Assembly: GCF_007856155.1 (NCBI RefSeq)
Contig: NZ_CP042266.1
Span: 4,526,001 to 4,590,000 of the forward strand
Reading direction: 5' to 3'
From: Streptomyces qinzhouensis
Lineage (GTDB): Bacteria > Actinomycetota > Actinomycetes > Streptomycetales > Streptomycetaceae
Length of the DNA: 64,000 nucleotides
A model generated the notes under the pieces. It was given only the letters and a program-made list of their open reading frames with translations, did not search any database and was not told the origin of the DNA. Below, piece by piece: positions 11,695-20,032 of this stretch (position 1 is its first letter; every line of letters starts with the position of its first letter). A program made the position numbers and the translations under genes.

Positions 11695-12160
11695 GGGACT
11701 CCCAGAGGCAGAGCTTCCATCACATGCAGTGCGGGACCGTTCACCCGTCGTGGCGACGGGCGGTTCCGTATGCGTCTGAGGAGAATAACGCTTCGTACAG
11801 GCAGTGCTACGCCCAGTTGCTCAAATCGTCGTTTCCGTTGTTTCTGTTACCCCCTGACGATGCATTAGCTAGTCGAATATGAGCACTTGGTGATCGGAAA
11901 CGTTCGAGATCGGCCGAGTGGGGTTCCGTGGGAGCGACAGCGCTCGTAGCCGTGTTCGCATGCCCGGCCCGCGGCGAGGGGGCGGGCGCGGCGGTTTCCG
12001 CGGGGTGGAAGTGGCTTCTGAGGTGGCCGCGTCCGCGCCGGAGGGGAGGGGTGTGCTGCGGTCCGTGGGGCGGGTGTTGAACGAGTGCCGCCAGGGCGCC
12101 GGGCAGGTACGGCAAGGGGTACGGGCCGGTGGGCCCGAGGTGCCGGGGGTGGGCCGTGGG
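11695..12160 (-). other. Intergenic region upstream of bldN
   Basis: These 466 bases separate bldN from the upstream HAD-IB gene on the same strand. The part near 11770-11900 is AT-richer than its surroundings (for example TTGCTCAAATCGTCGTTTCC) and is the likely bldN promoter region. The rest is GC-rich with no credible gene. I found no clear terminator or dyad. Confidence 0.5.
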
Positions 12161-13117
12161 TCAGCGGCGGCGGCGGTGCAGGGCCACCGCGGCGGCCGTA
12201 CCGCCCGCGATCGCACCCACTCCGGCGGCTGCCGGGATGCCGACCTTGGCCGCCTTGCGGCCTGTGCGGTAGTCGCGCAGCCGCCAGTCGCGTTCGCGTG
12301 CGTGTTTGCGCAGCTTGGTGTCCGGATTGATCGCGTATGGATGTCCTACGAGCGACAGCATCGGAATGTCGTTGTGCGAATCGCTGTACGCCGCGCAGCG
12401 CGCGAGGTCGAGACCCTCGGCGGCGGCGAGGGCGCGGACGGCCTCGGCCTTCGCCGGGCCGTGCAGGGGTTCGCCGACCAGCCTGCCCGTGTAGACGCCG
12501 TCGACGGACTCGGCCACCGTGCCGAGCGCGCCGGTCAGTCCGAGGCGGCGGGCGATGATCGTCGCGGTCTCCACCGGGGCGGCGGTGACCAGCCAGACCT
12601 TCTGGCCCGCGTCCAGATGGGCTTGGGCGAGGGCGCGGGTGCCGGGCCAGATGCGGTCGGCCATGTACTCGTCGTAGATCTCCTCGCCGATGCTCATCAG
12701 CTCGGAGACGCGATGGCCCTTGACGATGGAGAGCGCGGACTCCCGGACATCCGCCATATGCTCCGGGTCCTCGACGCCGGCCAGCCGGAACCAGGTCTGC
12801 TGCCAGGCGAACCGGGCCAGCTCACTGCGCTGGAAGAACTTCCGCTTGTACAGGCCGCGGCCGAAGTGGAAGATCGCGGCGCCCTGCATGACGGTGTTGT
12901 CGAGGTCGAAGAAGGCGGCGGCGCGGATATCGCCGGCGACGGGGAAGTCGTGTTCGGGGGCGGCGGGGTCCGCTGTCGCCGTCTCGGCCGGGGTGGTGCC
13001 GTCGCCGCCCAGTTCGCTGGTCGCCTTGCGGGCGGCCTCGGCCGCCGCCTCGCCTGCGAGCACGCTGCGCGCGGTCGCGGAGCGCCGTCGGGGGGTGAGC
13101 CATCCACGTGCGGCCAT
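12161..13117 (-). CDS. HAD-IB family hydrolase, SerB-like, with C-terminal membrane anchor
   Basis: This is a 318-residue HAD phosphatase of the IB (phosphoserine phosphatase-like) class. Motif I is [14 protein letters not shown] near residue 65. Motif II is the VTAAPVETA segment near 176, and motif III is [13 protein letters not shown] near 250. About 60 N-terminal residues are Ala-rich and probably disordered. The last 25 residues form a hydrophobic helix followed by HRRRR, which suggests membrane attachment. Family members act on lipid-linked or small phosphoesters; the substrate is unknown. It is read in the same direction as bldN but 466 bases upstream of it. The ATG start fits the N-terminus MAARGWLTP. 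Confidence 0.87.
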   Translation of the reverse strand: MAARGWLTPRRRSATARSVLAGEAAAEAARKATSELGGDGTTPAETATADPAAPEHDFPVAGDIRAAAFFDLDNTVMQGAAIFHFGRGLYKRKFFQRSELARFAWQQTWFRLAGVEDPEHMADVRESALSIVKGHRVSELMSIGEEIYDEYMADRIWPGTRALAQAHLDAGQKVWLVTAAPVETATIIARRLGLTGALGTVAESVDGVYTGRLVGEPLHGPAKAEAVRALAAAEGLDLARCAAYSDSHNDIPMLSLVGHPYAINPDTKLRKHARERDWRLRDYRTGRKAAKVGIPAAAGVGAIAGGTAAAVALHRRRR

Positions 13118-13183
13118 AACGCGAGCATAGCCAGTCTGTTCGGGAGTTCCCGACCGGCCCGGACGCGGCCGGGTGAACTCTTC

Positions 13184-13215
13184 GCGGCGTTCCTGTTAAG
13201 CGGCGTTCCTGTTAA
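13184..13215. repeat. Tandem 16-bp direct repeat
   Basis: GCGGCGTTCCTGTTAA occurs twice head-to-tail (13184-13199 and 13200-13215), just upstream of the glutaredoxin-like gene. It may be slippage or a repeated regulatory site. Confidence 0.85.
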
Positions 13216-13261
13216 GGGGTGGGGGGTGGCCGGGGGCAGGGCGGGGCGGAGAATGGGGCGT

Positions 13262-13540
13262 ATGAGTCCACTGCTGCGGCGTACGAAGAAGAAGGCGGCG
13301 AGTGACCGGGTGGTCACGCTGATCGGCAAGCCGGGGTGTCATCTCTGCGACGACGCGCGGACGGTCGTCCAGGAGGTGTGCGCGGCGGTGGGGGCGGTGT
13401 GGGAGGAGAAGGACATCAGCCGGGACGAGGCGCTGCACCGGGAGTACTGGGAGCAGATTCCGGTGGTGCTGGTGGACGGGGAGCAGCACACGTTCTGGAA
13501 GGTGGACGCGGGGCGCCTGCGGCGGGCCTTGGAGGGGTGA
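13262..13540 (+). CDS. Glutaredoxin-like (DUF836) thiol protein
   Basis: This is a 92-residue thioredoxin-fold protein. VTLIGKPGCHLCDDART carries the CxxC active site (Cys-His-Leu-Cys), and IPVVLVDGEQHTFWKVD is the cis-Pro strand and the end of the fold. The ATG at 13262 is chosen because longer in-frame extensions to 11918 have no family similarity and overlap the HAD-IB gene antisense. It lies upstream of rex on the same strand, but with 663 bases between them, so cotranscription is uncertain. It is a likely redox partner in the cytosol; the substrate is unknown. Confidence 0.85.
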   Translation: MSPLLRRTKKKAASDRVVTLIGKPGCHLCDDARTVVQEVCAAVGAVWEEKDISRDEALHREYWEQIPVVLVDGEQHTFWKVDAGRLRRALEG

Positions 13541-13574
13541 CGGGTGCCTGGCGGCGGGGGCGCCGTGGGTGGTT

Positions 13575-13790
13575 CGGGGTGTGCGCCCGGCCGGGTGCTG
13601 TAGTGGTCCGGGTGCGGGCCGTGGTCGCTTTTCGCGCGGTGCCGCCGCCTACGCCTTCGGCGTGGGGGACCCCCAGCGTCCCTAGGTGCTTGTCCTGAGG
13701 TTCGCGGAGTGCGCCCGGCCGGGTGCTGTAGTCGTCCGGCCGGCGGCCGTGGTCGCTTTTCGCGCAGTTCCCCGCGCCCCTAAATGCCTG
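13575..13790. repeat. Duplicated Streptomyces intergenic repeat in the 13541-14203 spacer
   Basis: The 663-base spacer before rex contains two copies, 128 bases apart, of a unit beginning GTGCGCCCGGCCGGGTGCTG (13581 and 13709). Each is followed by GTGGTCGCTTTTCGCGC (13621 and about 13749). The second continues AGTTCCCCGCGCCCCTAAA, which I recognise as a very common interspersed Streptomyces intergenic sequence. The remainder of the spacer, 13791-14040, is GC-rich without a credible gene; the rex promoter region occupies 14041-14203. Confidence 0.75.
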
Positions 13791-14068
13791 GCCCGCACCG
13801 GCCTGGAAGAGGGGGCGCCCTCTCGGGCGCCGTGGCCCTGGAGGCCTGCCTCGGGGCTTCTGTGCGGTGATCGTCCTGAGGGCCGGGGGTCCGGGGGTCG
13901 GGGCGTTCGCGTGGTGATGGGGTGCAGGGGGGTACCCGGGAAGGGTGGGGGCGGGGCAGAGTAAAGGCACTCGGGGGCGAGTGGGAAGGAGTGTGGGTTG
14001 CTTTGCCCCCATCGGGTGGGAAACGGTTCGATGCCGTGTGCGGTTCCATGTTTACGGGATCCTCATGC

Positions 14069-14082
14069 GTGACCCCGGTCAC
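14069..14082. promoter_or_regulatory. CRP-type dyad upstream of rex
   Basis: GTGACC-CC-GGTCAC is a perfect inverted repeat and fits the Streptomyces Crp pattern GTG-N6-GNCAC. It lies 29 bases upstream of the Rex operator. Function is inferred from the pattern only. Confidence 0.45.
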
Positions 14083-14110
14083 TTTGACTGGACAAAACGG
14101 ACACAATCTT

Positions 14111-14126
14111 TGTGCACGCGTTCACA
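14111..14126. promoter_or_regulatory. Rex operator (ROP)
   Basis: TGTGCACGCGTTCACA differs at one position from the S. coelicolor ROP sequence TGTGAACGCGTTCACA. It lies 78 bases before the rex start and about 20 bases after TTGACT (14084-14089). It indicates NADH/NAD-responsive autoregulation of rex and the hem genes downstream. Confidence 0.9.
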
Positions 14127-14203
14127 AAGACATAGCCTGCTGTCGACGGGGCGGTCTTGGGACACACGGCCGCCTAGAGCCTCGCTCATCCCGCAGGAGC
14201 ACC

Positions 14204-14995
14204 GTGGCAACTGGCCGAAATCACCGACCGGCGACTCGCAGCCGAGGAATCCCCGAGGCCACCGTCGCTCGGCTTCCGCTGTACCTGCGGGCGCTGACCG
14301 CGCTCTCCGAGCGTTCCGTACCCACGGTCTCCTCCGAGGAACTGGCCGCGGCGGCGGGGGTCAACTCCGCCAAGCTGCGGAAGGACTTCTCGTACCTCGG
14401 CTCCTACGGCACCCGCGGTGTGGGGTACGACGTCGAGTACCTCGTCTACCAGATCTCCCGTGAGCTGGGGCTCACCCAGGACTGGCCCGTGGTCATCGTC
14501 GGTATCGGCAACCTCGGCGCCGCGCTCGCCAACTACGGCGGATTCGCCTCCCGCGGCTTCCGGGTCGCCGCGCTGATCGACGCGGATCCGGCGATGGCCG
14601 GGAAGCCCGTCGCGGGGATCCCGGTCCAGCACAGCGACGAGCTGGAGAAGATCATCAGCGACAACGGTGTGTCGATCGGTGTCATCGCGACGCCGGCCGG
14701 TGCCGCGCAGCCGGTGTGCGACCGGCTGGTAGCCGCCGGGGTCACCTCCATCCTGAACTTCGCGCCGACCGTGCTCTCCGTGCCGGAGGGTGTCGACGTG
14801 CGCAAGGTCGACCTGTCGATCGAACTCCAGATCCTCGCCTTCCACGAGCAGCGGAAGGCGGGAGACGGCGGCGAGGCCGCCGCCCCCGCCGCGTCCGCTC
14901 CGGCGGACGGCGGGGCGGGCACCGCTTCGGCGGGCGCCGAGAGCGCCGGCCGGAAGGGACCTGACGGGGATATGCCCGCCGTGATGCCGGCATGA
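14204..14995 (+). CDS. rex: Redox-sensing transcriptional repressor Rex
   Basis: This is a 263-residue NADH/NAD-responsive repressor. It has an N-terminal winged helix (residues about 15-85) with VSSEELAAAAGVNSAKLRKD and the FSYLGSYGTRGVGYDV recognition region. A Rossmann domain with VVIVGIGNLGAAL begins near residue 95. FHEQRKAG ends the conserved core, and about 40 Ala/Gly/Pro-rich residues follow. The GTG start at 14204 gives MATGRNHRPATRSRGIPEAT, the usual Streptomyces N-terminus; the upstream in-frame ATG would run through the operator. The stop overlaps the hemA start by four bases (ATGA), so translation is coupled. Confidence 0.96.
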   Translation: MATGRNHRPATRSRGIPEATVARLPLYLRALTALSERSVPTVSSEELAAAAGVNSAKLRKDFSYLGSYGTRGVGYDVEYLVYQISRELGLTQDWPVVIVGIGNLGAALANYGGFASRGFRVAALIDADPAMAGKPVAGIPVQHSDELEKIISDNGVSIGVIATPAGAAQPVCDRLVAAGVTSILNFAPTVLSVPEGVDVRKVDLSIELQILAFHEQRKAGDGGEAAAPAASAPADGGAGTASAGAESAGRKGPDGDMPAVMPA

Positions 14996-16641
14996 GCCTT
15001 CTGGTCGTCGGACTGAGCCACCGCAGCGCGCCGGTGAGCGTGCTGGAGAGGGCCGCGCTCTCCGCGGACGCGCAGGTCAAGCTGGCACAGGACATCGTCT
15101 CCGCCGAGCCCGCCGCGGAGGCGGCGGTGCTGGCCACCTGCAACCGCATCGAGCTCTACGCGGACGTCGACAAATTCCACGCGGGCGTGGCCGAGCTGTC
15201 CACGCTGCTCGCCCAGCACAGCGGGGTGGGGCTGGAAGAGCTGACCCCCTATCTCTATGTGCACTACGAGGACCGCGCCGTCCACCATCTCTTCTCGGTG
15301 GCCTGCGGACTGGACTCGATGGTCGTCGGCGAGGGCCAGATCCTCGGCCAGATCAAGGACGCCCTCGCGCGCGGCCAGGAGCTGCACACCGCCGGACGGC
15401 TGATCAACGACCTCTTCCAGCAGGCCCTGCGGGTCGGCAAGCGCGCCCACAGCGAGACCGGTATCGACCGGGCCGGACAGTCCCTGGTCAGCTTCGGCCT
15501 GGAGCAGCTCGCCGACGGCGCGGACGTCGCCGGCTGGGTGGCCGGGCAGCGGGCCTTGGTCATCGGCGCCGGTTCGATGTCCTCGCTCGCCGCGACGACC
15601 CTCGCGCGGCTCGGCGTACGCGAACTCGTTATCGCCAATCGCACACTCGACCGGGCGGAGAAGCTGGCAGCGTCGCTCGGGGCGCTCGGCCAGGGGTCCG
15701 TACGGGCCGTGCCGATGAGCGCGGTGCCGGAAGAGCTGGCCCACGCGTCCGCGGTGGTGTCCTGTACCGGCGCGACCGGGCTCGTCCTCACCGCCGAGGC
15801 GGTAGCCGACGCGCTCGCCGTGCCCGAGGGCGCCTCCGCCGTGATGGTGGGCTCCGTCGTGGCCGATGGTGCCCTGCGCGCGCCCGACGGCAGTCTGGTC
15901 GCCCGGCTGGCGGAGACCGCGAGCCGGGACGGCCGGGTCCGGGTCCGGGATCTCGGCGGCCGCCCCGCCGAGGGCGGCGATCCGGGCTGCCCCGTCGGAC
16001 TCGACGAGGCGCACACCTCCGTCACCGCGGGTGACCCGGCCCAGCACGGGGTGTGGATGGAGAACGCCGGCGGTACCGCGGTCATCGCGCCCCGCCAGGC
16101 CGTACGCCACCGGAGCGGCTCCGTCCGCATGGCTCTGCTCGATCTGGCCATGCCCCGCGACATCGATCACGCCGTTCACCGCGTCCCCGGTGTCCGGCTC
16201 GTCGACATCGAATCGCTCGCCGACGCCTCGGCCGACGCGCCCATGGCGGTCGACGTCGACCAGGTCCGTGACATCGTCGCCGCCGAGGTGGCGGCCTTCG
16301 GGGCGGCCCAGCGCGCCGCCCGGATCACGCCCACCGTCGTCGCCCTGCGCGCGATGGCCGCCGATGTCGTCGCCGGTGAGCTGGCCAGGCTCGACGGCCG
16401 CGTCAGCGGGCTCGACGAGAAGCAGCGCGGCGAGATCCAGCAGACCGTACGACGTGTGGTGGACAAGCTGCTGCACGCGCCGACGGTCCGGGTGAAGCAG
16501 TTGGCCGGTGAGCCCGGCGGTGCCGAGTACGCCGACGCCCTGCGCACCCTCTTCGACCTCGACCCGGAGACTGTGGCGTCCGTCAGCCGGGCCGATATGA
16601 ACGACCGCGAGACCGACGCCGAGAACCGAGGGCGATCATGA
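14992..16641 (+). CDS. hemA: Glutamyl-tRNA reductase
   Basis: HemA makes glutamate-1-semialdehyde from glutamyl-tRNA, the first committed step of C5-pathway haem synthesis. It has 549 residues. The catalytic Cys lies in TCNRIELY (Cys50), the NADPH-binding segment is VIGAGSMSSLAATTLARLG near residue 190, and the dimerisation helices are at the C-terminus. It is longer than the usual ~420 residues because of an insertion at about 300-370 rich in Gly, Asp and Ala, which other Streptomyces HemA proteins also carry. It overlaps rex by four bases upstream and hemC by four bases downstream (ATGA in both cases), forming a coupled rex-hemA-hemC unit. Confidence 0.97.
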   Translation: MSLLVVGLSHRSAPVSVLERAALSADAQVKLAQDIVSAEPAAEAAVLATCNRIELYADVDKFHAGVAELSTLLAQHSGVGLEELTPYLYVHYEDRAVHHLFSVACGLDSMVVGEGQILGQIKDALARGQELHTAGRLINDLFQQALRVGKRAHSETGIDRAGQSLVSFGLEQLADGADVAGWVAGQRALVIGAGSMSSLAATTLARLGVRELVIANRTLDRAEKLAASLGALGQGSVRAVPMSAVPEELAHASAVVSCTGATGLVLTAEAVADALAVPEGASAVMVGSVVADGALRAPDGSLVARLAETASRDGRVRVRDLGGRPAEGGDPGCPVGLDEAHTSVTAGDPAQHGVWMENAGGTAVIAPRQAVRHRSGSVRMALLDLAMPRDIDHAVHRVPGVRLVDIESLADASADAPMAVDVDQVRDIVAAEVAAFGAAQRAARITPTVVALRAMAADVVAGELARLDGRVSGLDEKQRGEIQQTVRRVVDKLLHAPTVRVKQLAGEPGGAEYADALRTLFDLDPETVASVSRADMNDRETDAENRGRS

Positions 16642-17597
16642 CCGAGAGGGCACTGAGGCTGGGGACCAGGCGAAGCAAGCTCGCCATGGCCCAGTCCGGG
16701 CAAGTGGCACGGGCGGTGGAGGCGCTGACCGGCCGATCCGTCGAGCTGGTCGAGATCACCACGTACGGCGACACCTCGCGCGAGCATCTGGCGCAGATCG
16801 GCGGCACCGGTGTGTTCGTGGCCGCGCTGCGTGAGGCGCTGGCCGCGGGCGAGGTGGACTTCGCGGTTCACTCGCTGAAGGACCTTCCGACCGCGCAGCC
16901 GGACGAACTGGTGCTGGCGGCGATCCCGAAGCGCGAGGACCCGCGGGACGTGCTGATCGCCCGCGACGGGCTGACCTTCGACCGGCTGCCCGAGGGCGCC
17001 CGGGTCGGGACCGGCTCCCCGCGGCGCGCCGCCCAGCTCAACGCGTACGCGCGGGCCCACCACACCCGCATAGAGACCGTCCCGATCCGGGGGAACGTCG
17101 ATACCCGGATCGGATTTGTGCACAGCGGGGAACTGGACGCGGTGGTACTCGCCGCGGCCGGTCTGAACCGCATGGGCAGAAGTGCGGAGGTGACCGATTT
17201 CCTCTCGGTCGACTTCGTCCTGCCCGCCCCCGGCCAGGGGGCCCTGGCGATCGAATGCCCCGCGCACGACACGGAGCTGATCGCCGTTCTCGCCGAGCTC
17301 GACGACCCGGTCACCCGGGTCGCCGTGACCGCCGAGCGTTCCCTGCTCGCCGCCCTGGAGGCCGGCTGCAGCGCACCCGTGGGGGCGCTCGCCGACCTGT
17401 TGGGCGACGGCCAGGCTGTCACCGAAATGCGCCTGCGGGGCGTCGTCGGCACCACCGACGGCGTCACGCTGGTGCAGCTATCCGTCACCGGTCCCGTACC
17501 CACGTCGCACGGCGACGCCATCGCGCTCGGTCGCGAACTCGCGTCCGAGATGCTCGCCAAGGGTGCGGCCGGTCTTATGGGGGAGCGAGCGTCTTGA
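16638..17597 (+). CDS. hemC: Hydroxymethylbilane synthase (porphobilinogen deaminase)
   Basis: HemC polymerises four porphobilinogen molecules into hydroxymethylbilane. It has 319 residues. LRLGTRRSKLAMAQSG is the N-terminal signature, FAVHSLKDLPT and TGSPRRAAQL are substrate-binding blocks, and LPAPGQGALAIE follows. The dipyrromethane cofactor attaches to the Cys in EAGCSAPVGA (Cys244). The start overlaps the hemA stop, and the stop shares bases with the TTG start of hemD, so expression of the whole set is coupled. Confidence 0.97.
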   Translation: MTERALRLGTRRSKLAMAQSGQVARAVEALTGRSVELVEITTYGDTSREHLAQIGGTGVFVAALREALAAGEVDFAVHSLKDLPTAQPDELVLAAIPKREDPRDVLIARDGLTFDRLPEGARVGTGSPRRAAQLNAYARAHHTRIETVPIRGNVDTRIGFVHSGELDAVVLAAAGLNRMGRSAEVTDFLSVDFVLPAPGQGALAIECPAHDTELIAVLAELDDPVTRVAVTAERSLLAALEAGCSAPVGALADLLGDGQAVTEMRLRGVVGTTDGVTLVQLSVTGPVPTSHGDAIALGRELASEMLAKGAAGLMGERAS

Positions 17598-19258
17598 GCC
17601 CCACCACCAACCTGTCCACGGCGTACGACTCGGCACACGGGCACGTCACCTTCCTCGGCGCCGGTCCCGGCGATCCCGGACTGCTGACCCTGCGGGCCGT
17701 CGAGGCCCTCGCGGGAGCCGACGTGCTGATCGCCGAGCCCGATGTGCTCGACGTGGTACGCGGCCACGCGCGGGCGAGCGTCAGCACGCCTGAGCTGACG
17801 GTCATTGACGATGCGTCAACAGCCGCCGGAATCCCCGTACTCAGGGATGCGGTCAATCTTGTCATGGAGGCCGCGCGCTCCGGCAGGCGGGTCGTTCGAG
17901 CGGTGACCGGCGATCCGGGGCTCGACGCCGACGCCGGTCACGAGATGCTGGCCTGCGCCGCGGAGGGCATTCCCTTCGAGGTGGTGCCCGGTATCGCGGC
18001 GGCCGTGGGCGTGCCCGCCTATGCCGGGGTGCCGCTGCGGGACGCGCAGGGCGCGGACGTCCGTTTCGTCGACGCCCGGACCGCGAGCGAACGCTGCTGG
18101 TCGGAGGTGGGGGCGAGCGACGGCACGGTCGTGGTCTCGACCACGCTCGACGCGGTCGCCGCCGCGGCGGGCGAGCTGGTCGCGGCGGGCCGCAAGCCGG
18201 ACACCCCGCTGACCGTCACCGTCGCCGGGACCACCACCCGGCAGCGGACCTGGGCCGCGACGCTCGGCACGATCGCGCAGGTCTTCAAGCAGGGCAAGGT
18301 GCTGCCGTCCCCGGAGGGACACCGGCCGGTGATAGCCGTGGTCGGTGAGCGCAGCGCGCCCGCGCAGCGCGATCAGCTCGCATGGTTCGAGTCCAAGCCG
18401 CTGTTCGGCTGGAAGGTGCTCGTCCCGCGGACGAGGGAGCAGGCGGCTTCCCTGTCGGACCAGTTGCGTTCGTACGGTGCGGTGCCGCACGAGGTGCCGA
18501 CGATCGCGGTCGAGCCGCCGCGTACCCCGCAGCAGATGGAGCGGGCGGTCAAGGGCCTGGTCACCGGGCGGTACGAGTGGATCGCCTTCACCTCGGTGAA
18601 CGCGGTCAAGGCGGTCCGGGAGAAGTTCGAGGAGTACGGGCTCGATGCCCGCGCCTTCGCCGGGATCAAGGTCGCGGCGGTCGGCGAGCAGACCGCGAAG
18701 GCGCTGATCGACTTCGGCGTCAAGCCCGATCTGGTGCCGAGCGGCGAGCAGTCGGCCGCCGGGTTGCTGGAGGACTGGCCGCCGTACGACCCGGTCTTCG
18801 ACCCGATCGACCGGGTGTTCCTGCCGCGGGCCGATATCGCGACCGAGACCCTGGTCGCGGGCCTGATCGAACTGGGCTGGGAGGTCGACGACGTCACGGC
18901 CTACCGGACCGTGCGGGCCTCGCCGCCGCCGGCGGAGACCCGCGAGGCGATCAAGGGCGGTGGCTTCGACGCGGTGCTGTTCACCTCGTCGTCGACCGTA
19001 CGGAATCTGGTCGGGATCGCCGGGAAGCCGCACAATGTGACGGTCATCGCGTGTATCGGCCCGGCGACGGCGAAGACCGCGGAGGAGCACGGGCTGCGGG
19101 TGGATGTGCTGTCCCCGGAGCCGTCGGTGCACCGGTTGGCGGAGGCGCTGGCCGACTTCGGCGCGGGGCGCCGGGCGGCGGCGGTCGAGGCGGGCGAGCA
19201 TGTCACCCGGCCGAGTGAGCGGCGCCCGGGTGGCCGCAGACGGCGTACGACGACCTGA
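17594..19258 (+). CDS. hemD: Bifunctional uroporphyrinogen-III C-methyltransferase/uroporphyrinogen-III synthase
   Basis: This is a 554-residue fusion. The N-terminal half (to about residue 250) is a CobA/SUMT-type methyltransferase with VTFLGAGPGDPGLLTLRAVE and a VVPGIAAAVGVPAYAG block. The C-terminal half (about 265-520) is HemD, which cyclises hydroxymethylbilane; it contains VLVPRTREQA, WIAFTSVNAVKAV and VLFTSSSTVRN. This arrangement is usual in actinobacteria and feeds both haem and sirohaem/cobalamin branches. The TTG start overlaps the hemC stop (TTGA). The C-terminal ~30 residues are Arg-rich and variable. A terminator follows. Confidence 0.95.
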   Translation: MSPTTNLSTAYDSAHGHVTFLGAGPGDPGLLTLRAVEALAGADVLIAEPDVLDVVRGHARASVSTPELTVIDDASTAAGIPVLRDAVNLVMEAARSGRRVVRAVTGDPGLDADAGHEMLACAAEGIPFEVVPGIAAAVGVPAYAGVPLRDAQGADVRFVDARTASERCWSEVGASDGTVVVSTTLDAVAAAAGELVAAGRKPDTPLTVTVAGTTTRQRTWAATLGTIAQVFKQGKVLPSPEGHRPVIAVVGERSAPAQRDQLAWFESKPLFGWKVLVPRTREQAASLSDQLRSYGAVPHEVPTIAVEPPRTPQQMERAVKGLVTGRYEWIAFTSVNAVKAVREKFEEYGLDARAFAGIKVAAVGEQTAKALIDFGVKPDLVPSGEQSAAGLLEDWPPYDPVFDPIDRVFLPRADIATETLVAGLIELGWEVDDVTAYRTVRASPPPAETREAIKGGGFDAVLFTSSSTVRNLVGIAGKPHNVTVIACIGPATAKTAEEHGLRVDVLSPEPSVHRLAEALADFGAGRRAAAVEAGEHVTRPSERRPGGRRRRTTT

Positions 19259-19265
19259 GCGTATG

Positions 19266-19298
19266 AGCCCGGTGGGGGCGGTCGGCCCCCACCGGGCT
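19266..19298 (+). terminator. Terminator after hemD
   Basis: A perfect 14-bp stem (AGCCCGGTGGGGGC and its complement), a GGTCG loop and a following TTTT form an intrinsic terminator 7 bases after the hemD stop. It ends the rex-hem operon before hemB. Confidence 0.9.
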
Positions 19299-19346
19299 TT
19301 TCCGTGCCGCGGGACCGCGGGTCAGCAGGATCGCGGGACGCGGGAC

Positions 19347-19580
19347 TTACGGGTTGAGGGTCGCCAGTGCCTGGGGGCCGGTGAAGACGAGCTTCCGGTA
19401 ACCCTTCCCCTGGACCAGGGCGTTGAGGGCGCCCGCGACCTCCAGGGCGGTGACCGGGGGGACGCCCGGGAGCTGGAGGTTGTTGCTGACCGAGAAGGTC
19501 ACGCCCACCCAGCCGGGGTCGACGCCCGTGCCGTACTCGGCGGTCGCGTTGAACGTCGTTCCATCGTCGAAAACAGCCAT
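19347..19580 (-). CDS. Unknown 77-residue protein, paralogue of its neighbour
   Basis: I do not recognise the family. The protein starts MAVFDDGTTFNATAEYGTG and ends with QGKGYRKLVFTGP...NP. It has no signal peptide, membrane helix or cysteine. It is clearly a paralogue of the gene at 19645-19872. Shared features are MAVF-x-x-GTTF, TFSV-x-N, a (V/I)A-x-A(I/L) helix and KGY-x-K-(I/L)VF-x-GP. GGAGGCGATC lies directly before the ATG. It is encoded against the hem genes, in a gap between hemD and hemB. The strand-then-helix pattern suggests a small alpha/beta fold, possibly a subunit that pairs with its sister; that is inference. Confidence 0.75.
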   Translation of the reverse strand: MAVFDDGTTFNATAEYGTGVDPGWVGVTFSVSNNLQLPGVPPVTALEVAGALNALVQGKGYRKLVFTGPQALATLNP

Positions 19581-19644
19581 GATCGCCTCCGGGGGAGTGG
19601 TGGATGCCCTGTGGGCGCGGTGGGGTGAGCCGTCGTACGAGGGA

Positions 19645-19872
19645 TTACGGGTTCACCTGGACGGGCGCCGGCGGGCCCGAGAACACGATCTTGGGGTAGC
19701 CCTTGGCCTGGGCCGCGGCGCTGATCGCGTTGGCGATCTCCAGCGGGGTCAGGGTCGAGACGGGGGTGGTGATGGTGTTGTCGACGCTGAAGGTCAGCGT
19801 GACATAGCCGTCGTTGCCGCCGGGGTAGTCGGCCATTCCACGGAACGTGGTTCCTTCGGAGAAAACAGCCAT
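19645..19872 (-). CDS. Unknown 75-residue protein, paralogue of its neighbour
   Basis: This is the upstream member of the tandem pair. It starts MAVFSEGTTFRGMADYPGG and ends KGYPKIVFSGPPAPVQVNP. The family is not recognised. The ATG at 19872 is chosen over an upstream start at 19968, because both paralogues then begin MAVF and both have GGAGGC just before the ATG. The two genes are 64 bases apart on the same strand and are probably one transcript. The protein is soluble by appearance and has no cysteine or catalytic-looking motif. Confidence 0.75.
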   Translation of the reverse strand: MAVFSEGTTFRGMADYPGGNDGYVTLTFSVDNTITTPVSTLTPLEIANAISAAAQAKGYPKIVFSGPPAPVQVNP

Positions 19873-20032
19873 GATTGCCTCCGGTGTCCTGGGTAGCGGT
19901 AACAGCCGTACCCGGACGCGGAGCTGACGCGGTGTCAGTGGGGCCGGGGCACTTCGAAAGAGAAGCACGGGTCCGCGCGGGGCTCAACCAAAACCGTTGC
20001 CGGAGGCAAGGGTTCGGTGGGAGTCTCCGGCC

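Noticed and set aside
11918..13540. A 540-residue frame ending in the glutaredoxin-like protein.
   Set aside because: Its first 448 residues are antisense to the HAD-IB gene or intergenic; only the part from 13262 has protein character.
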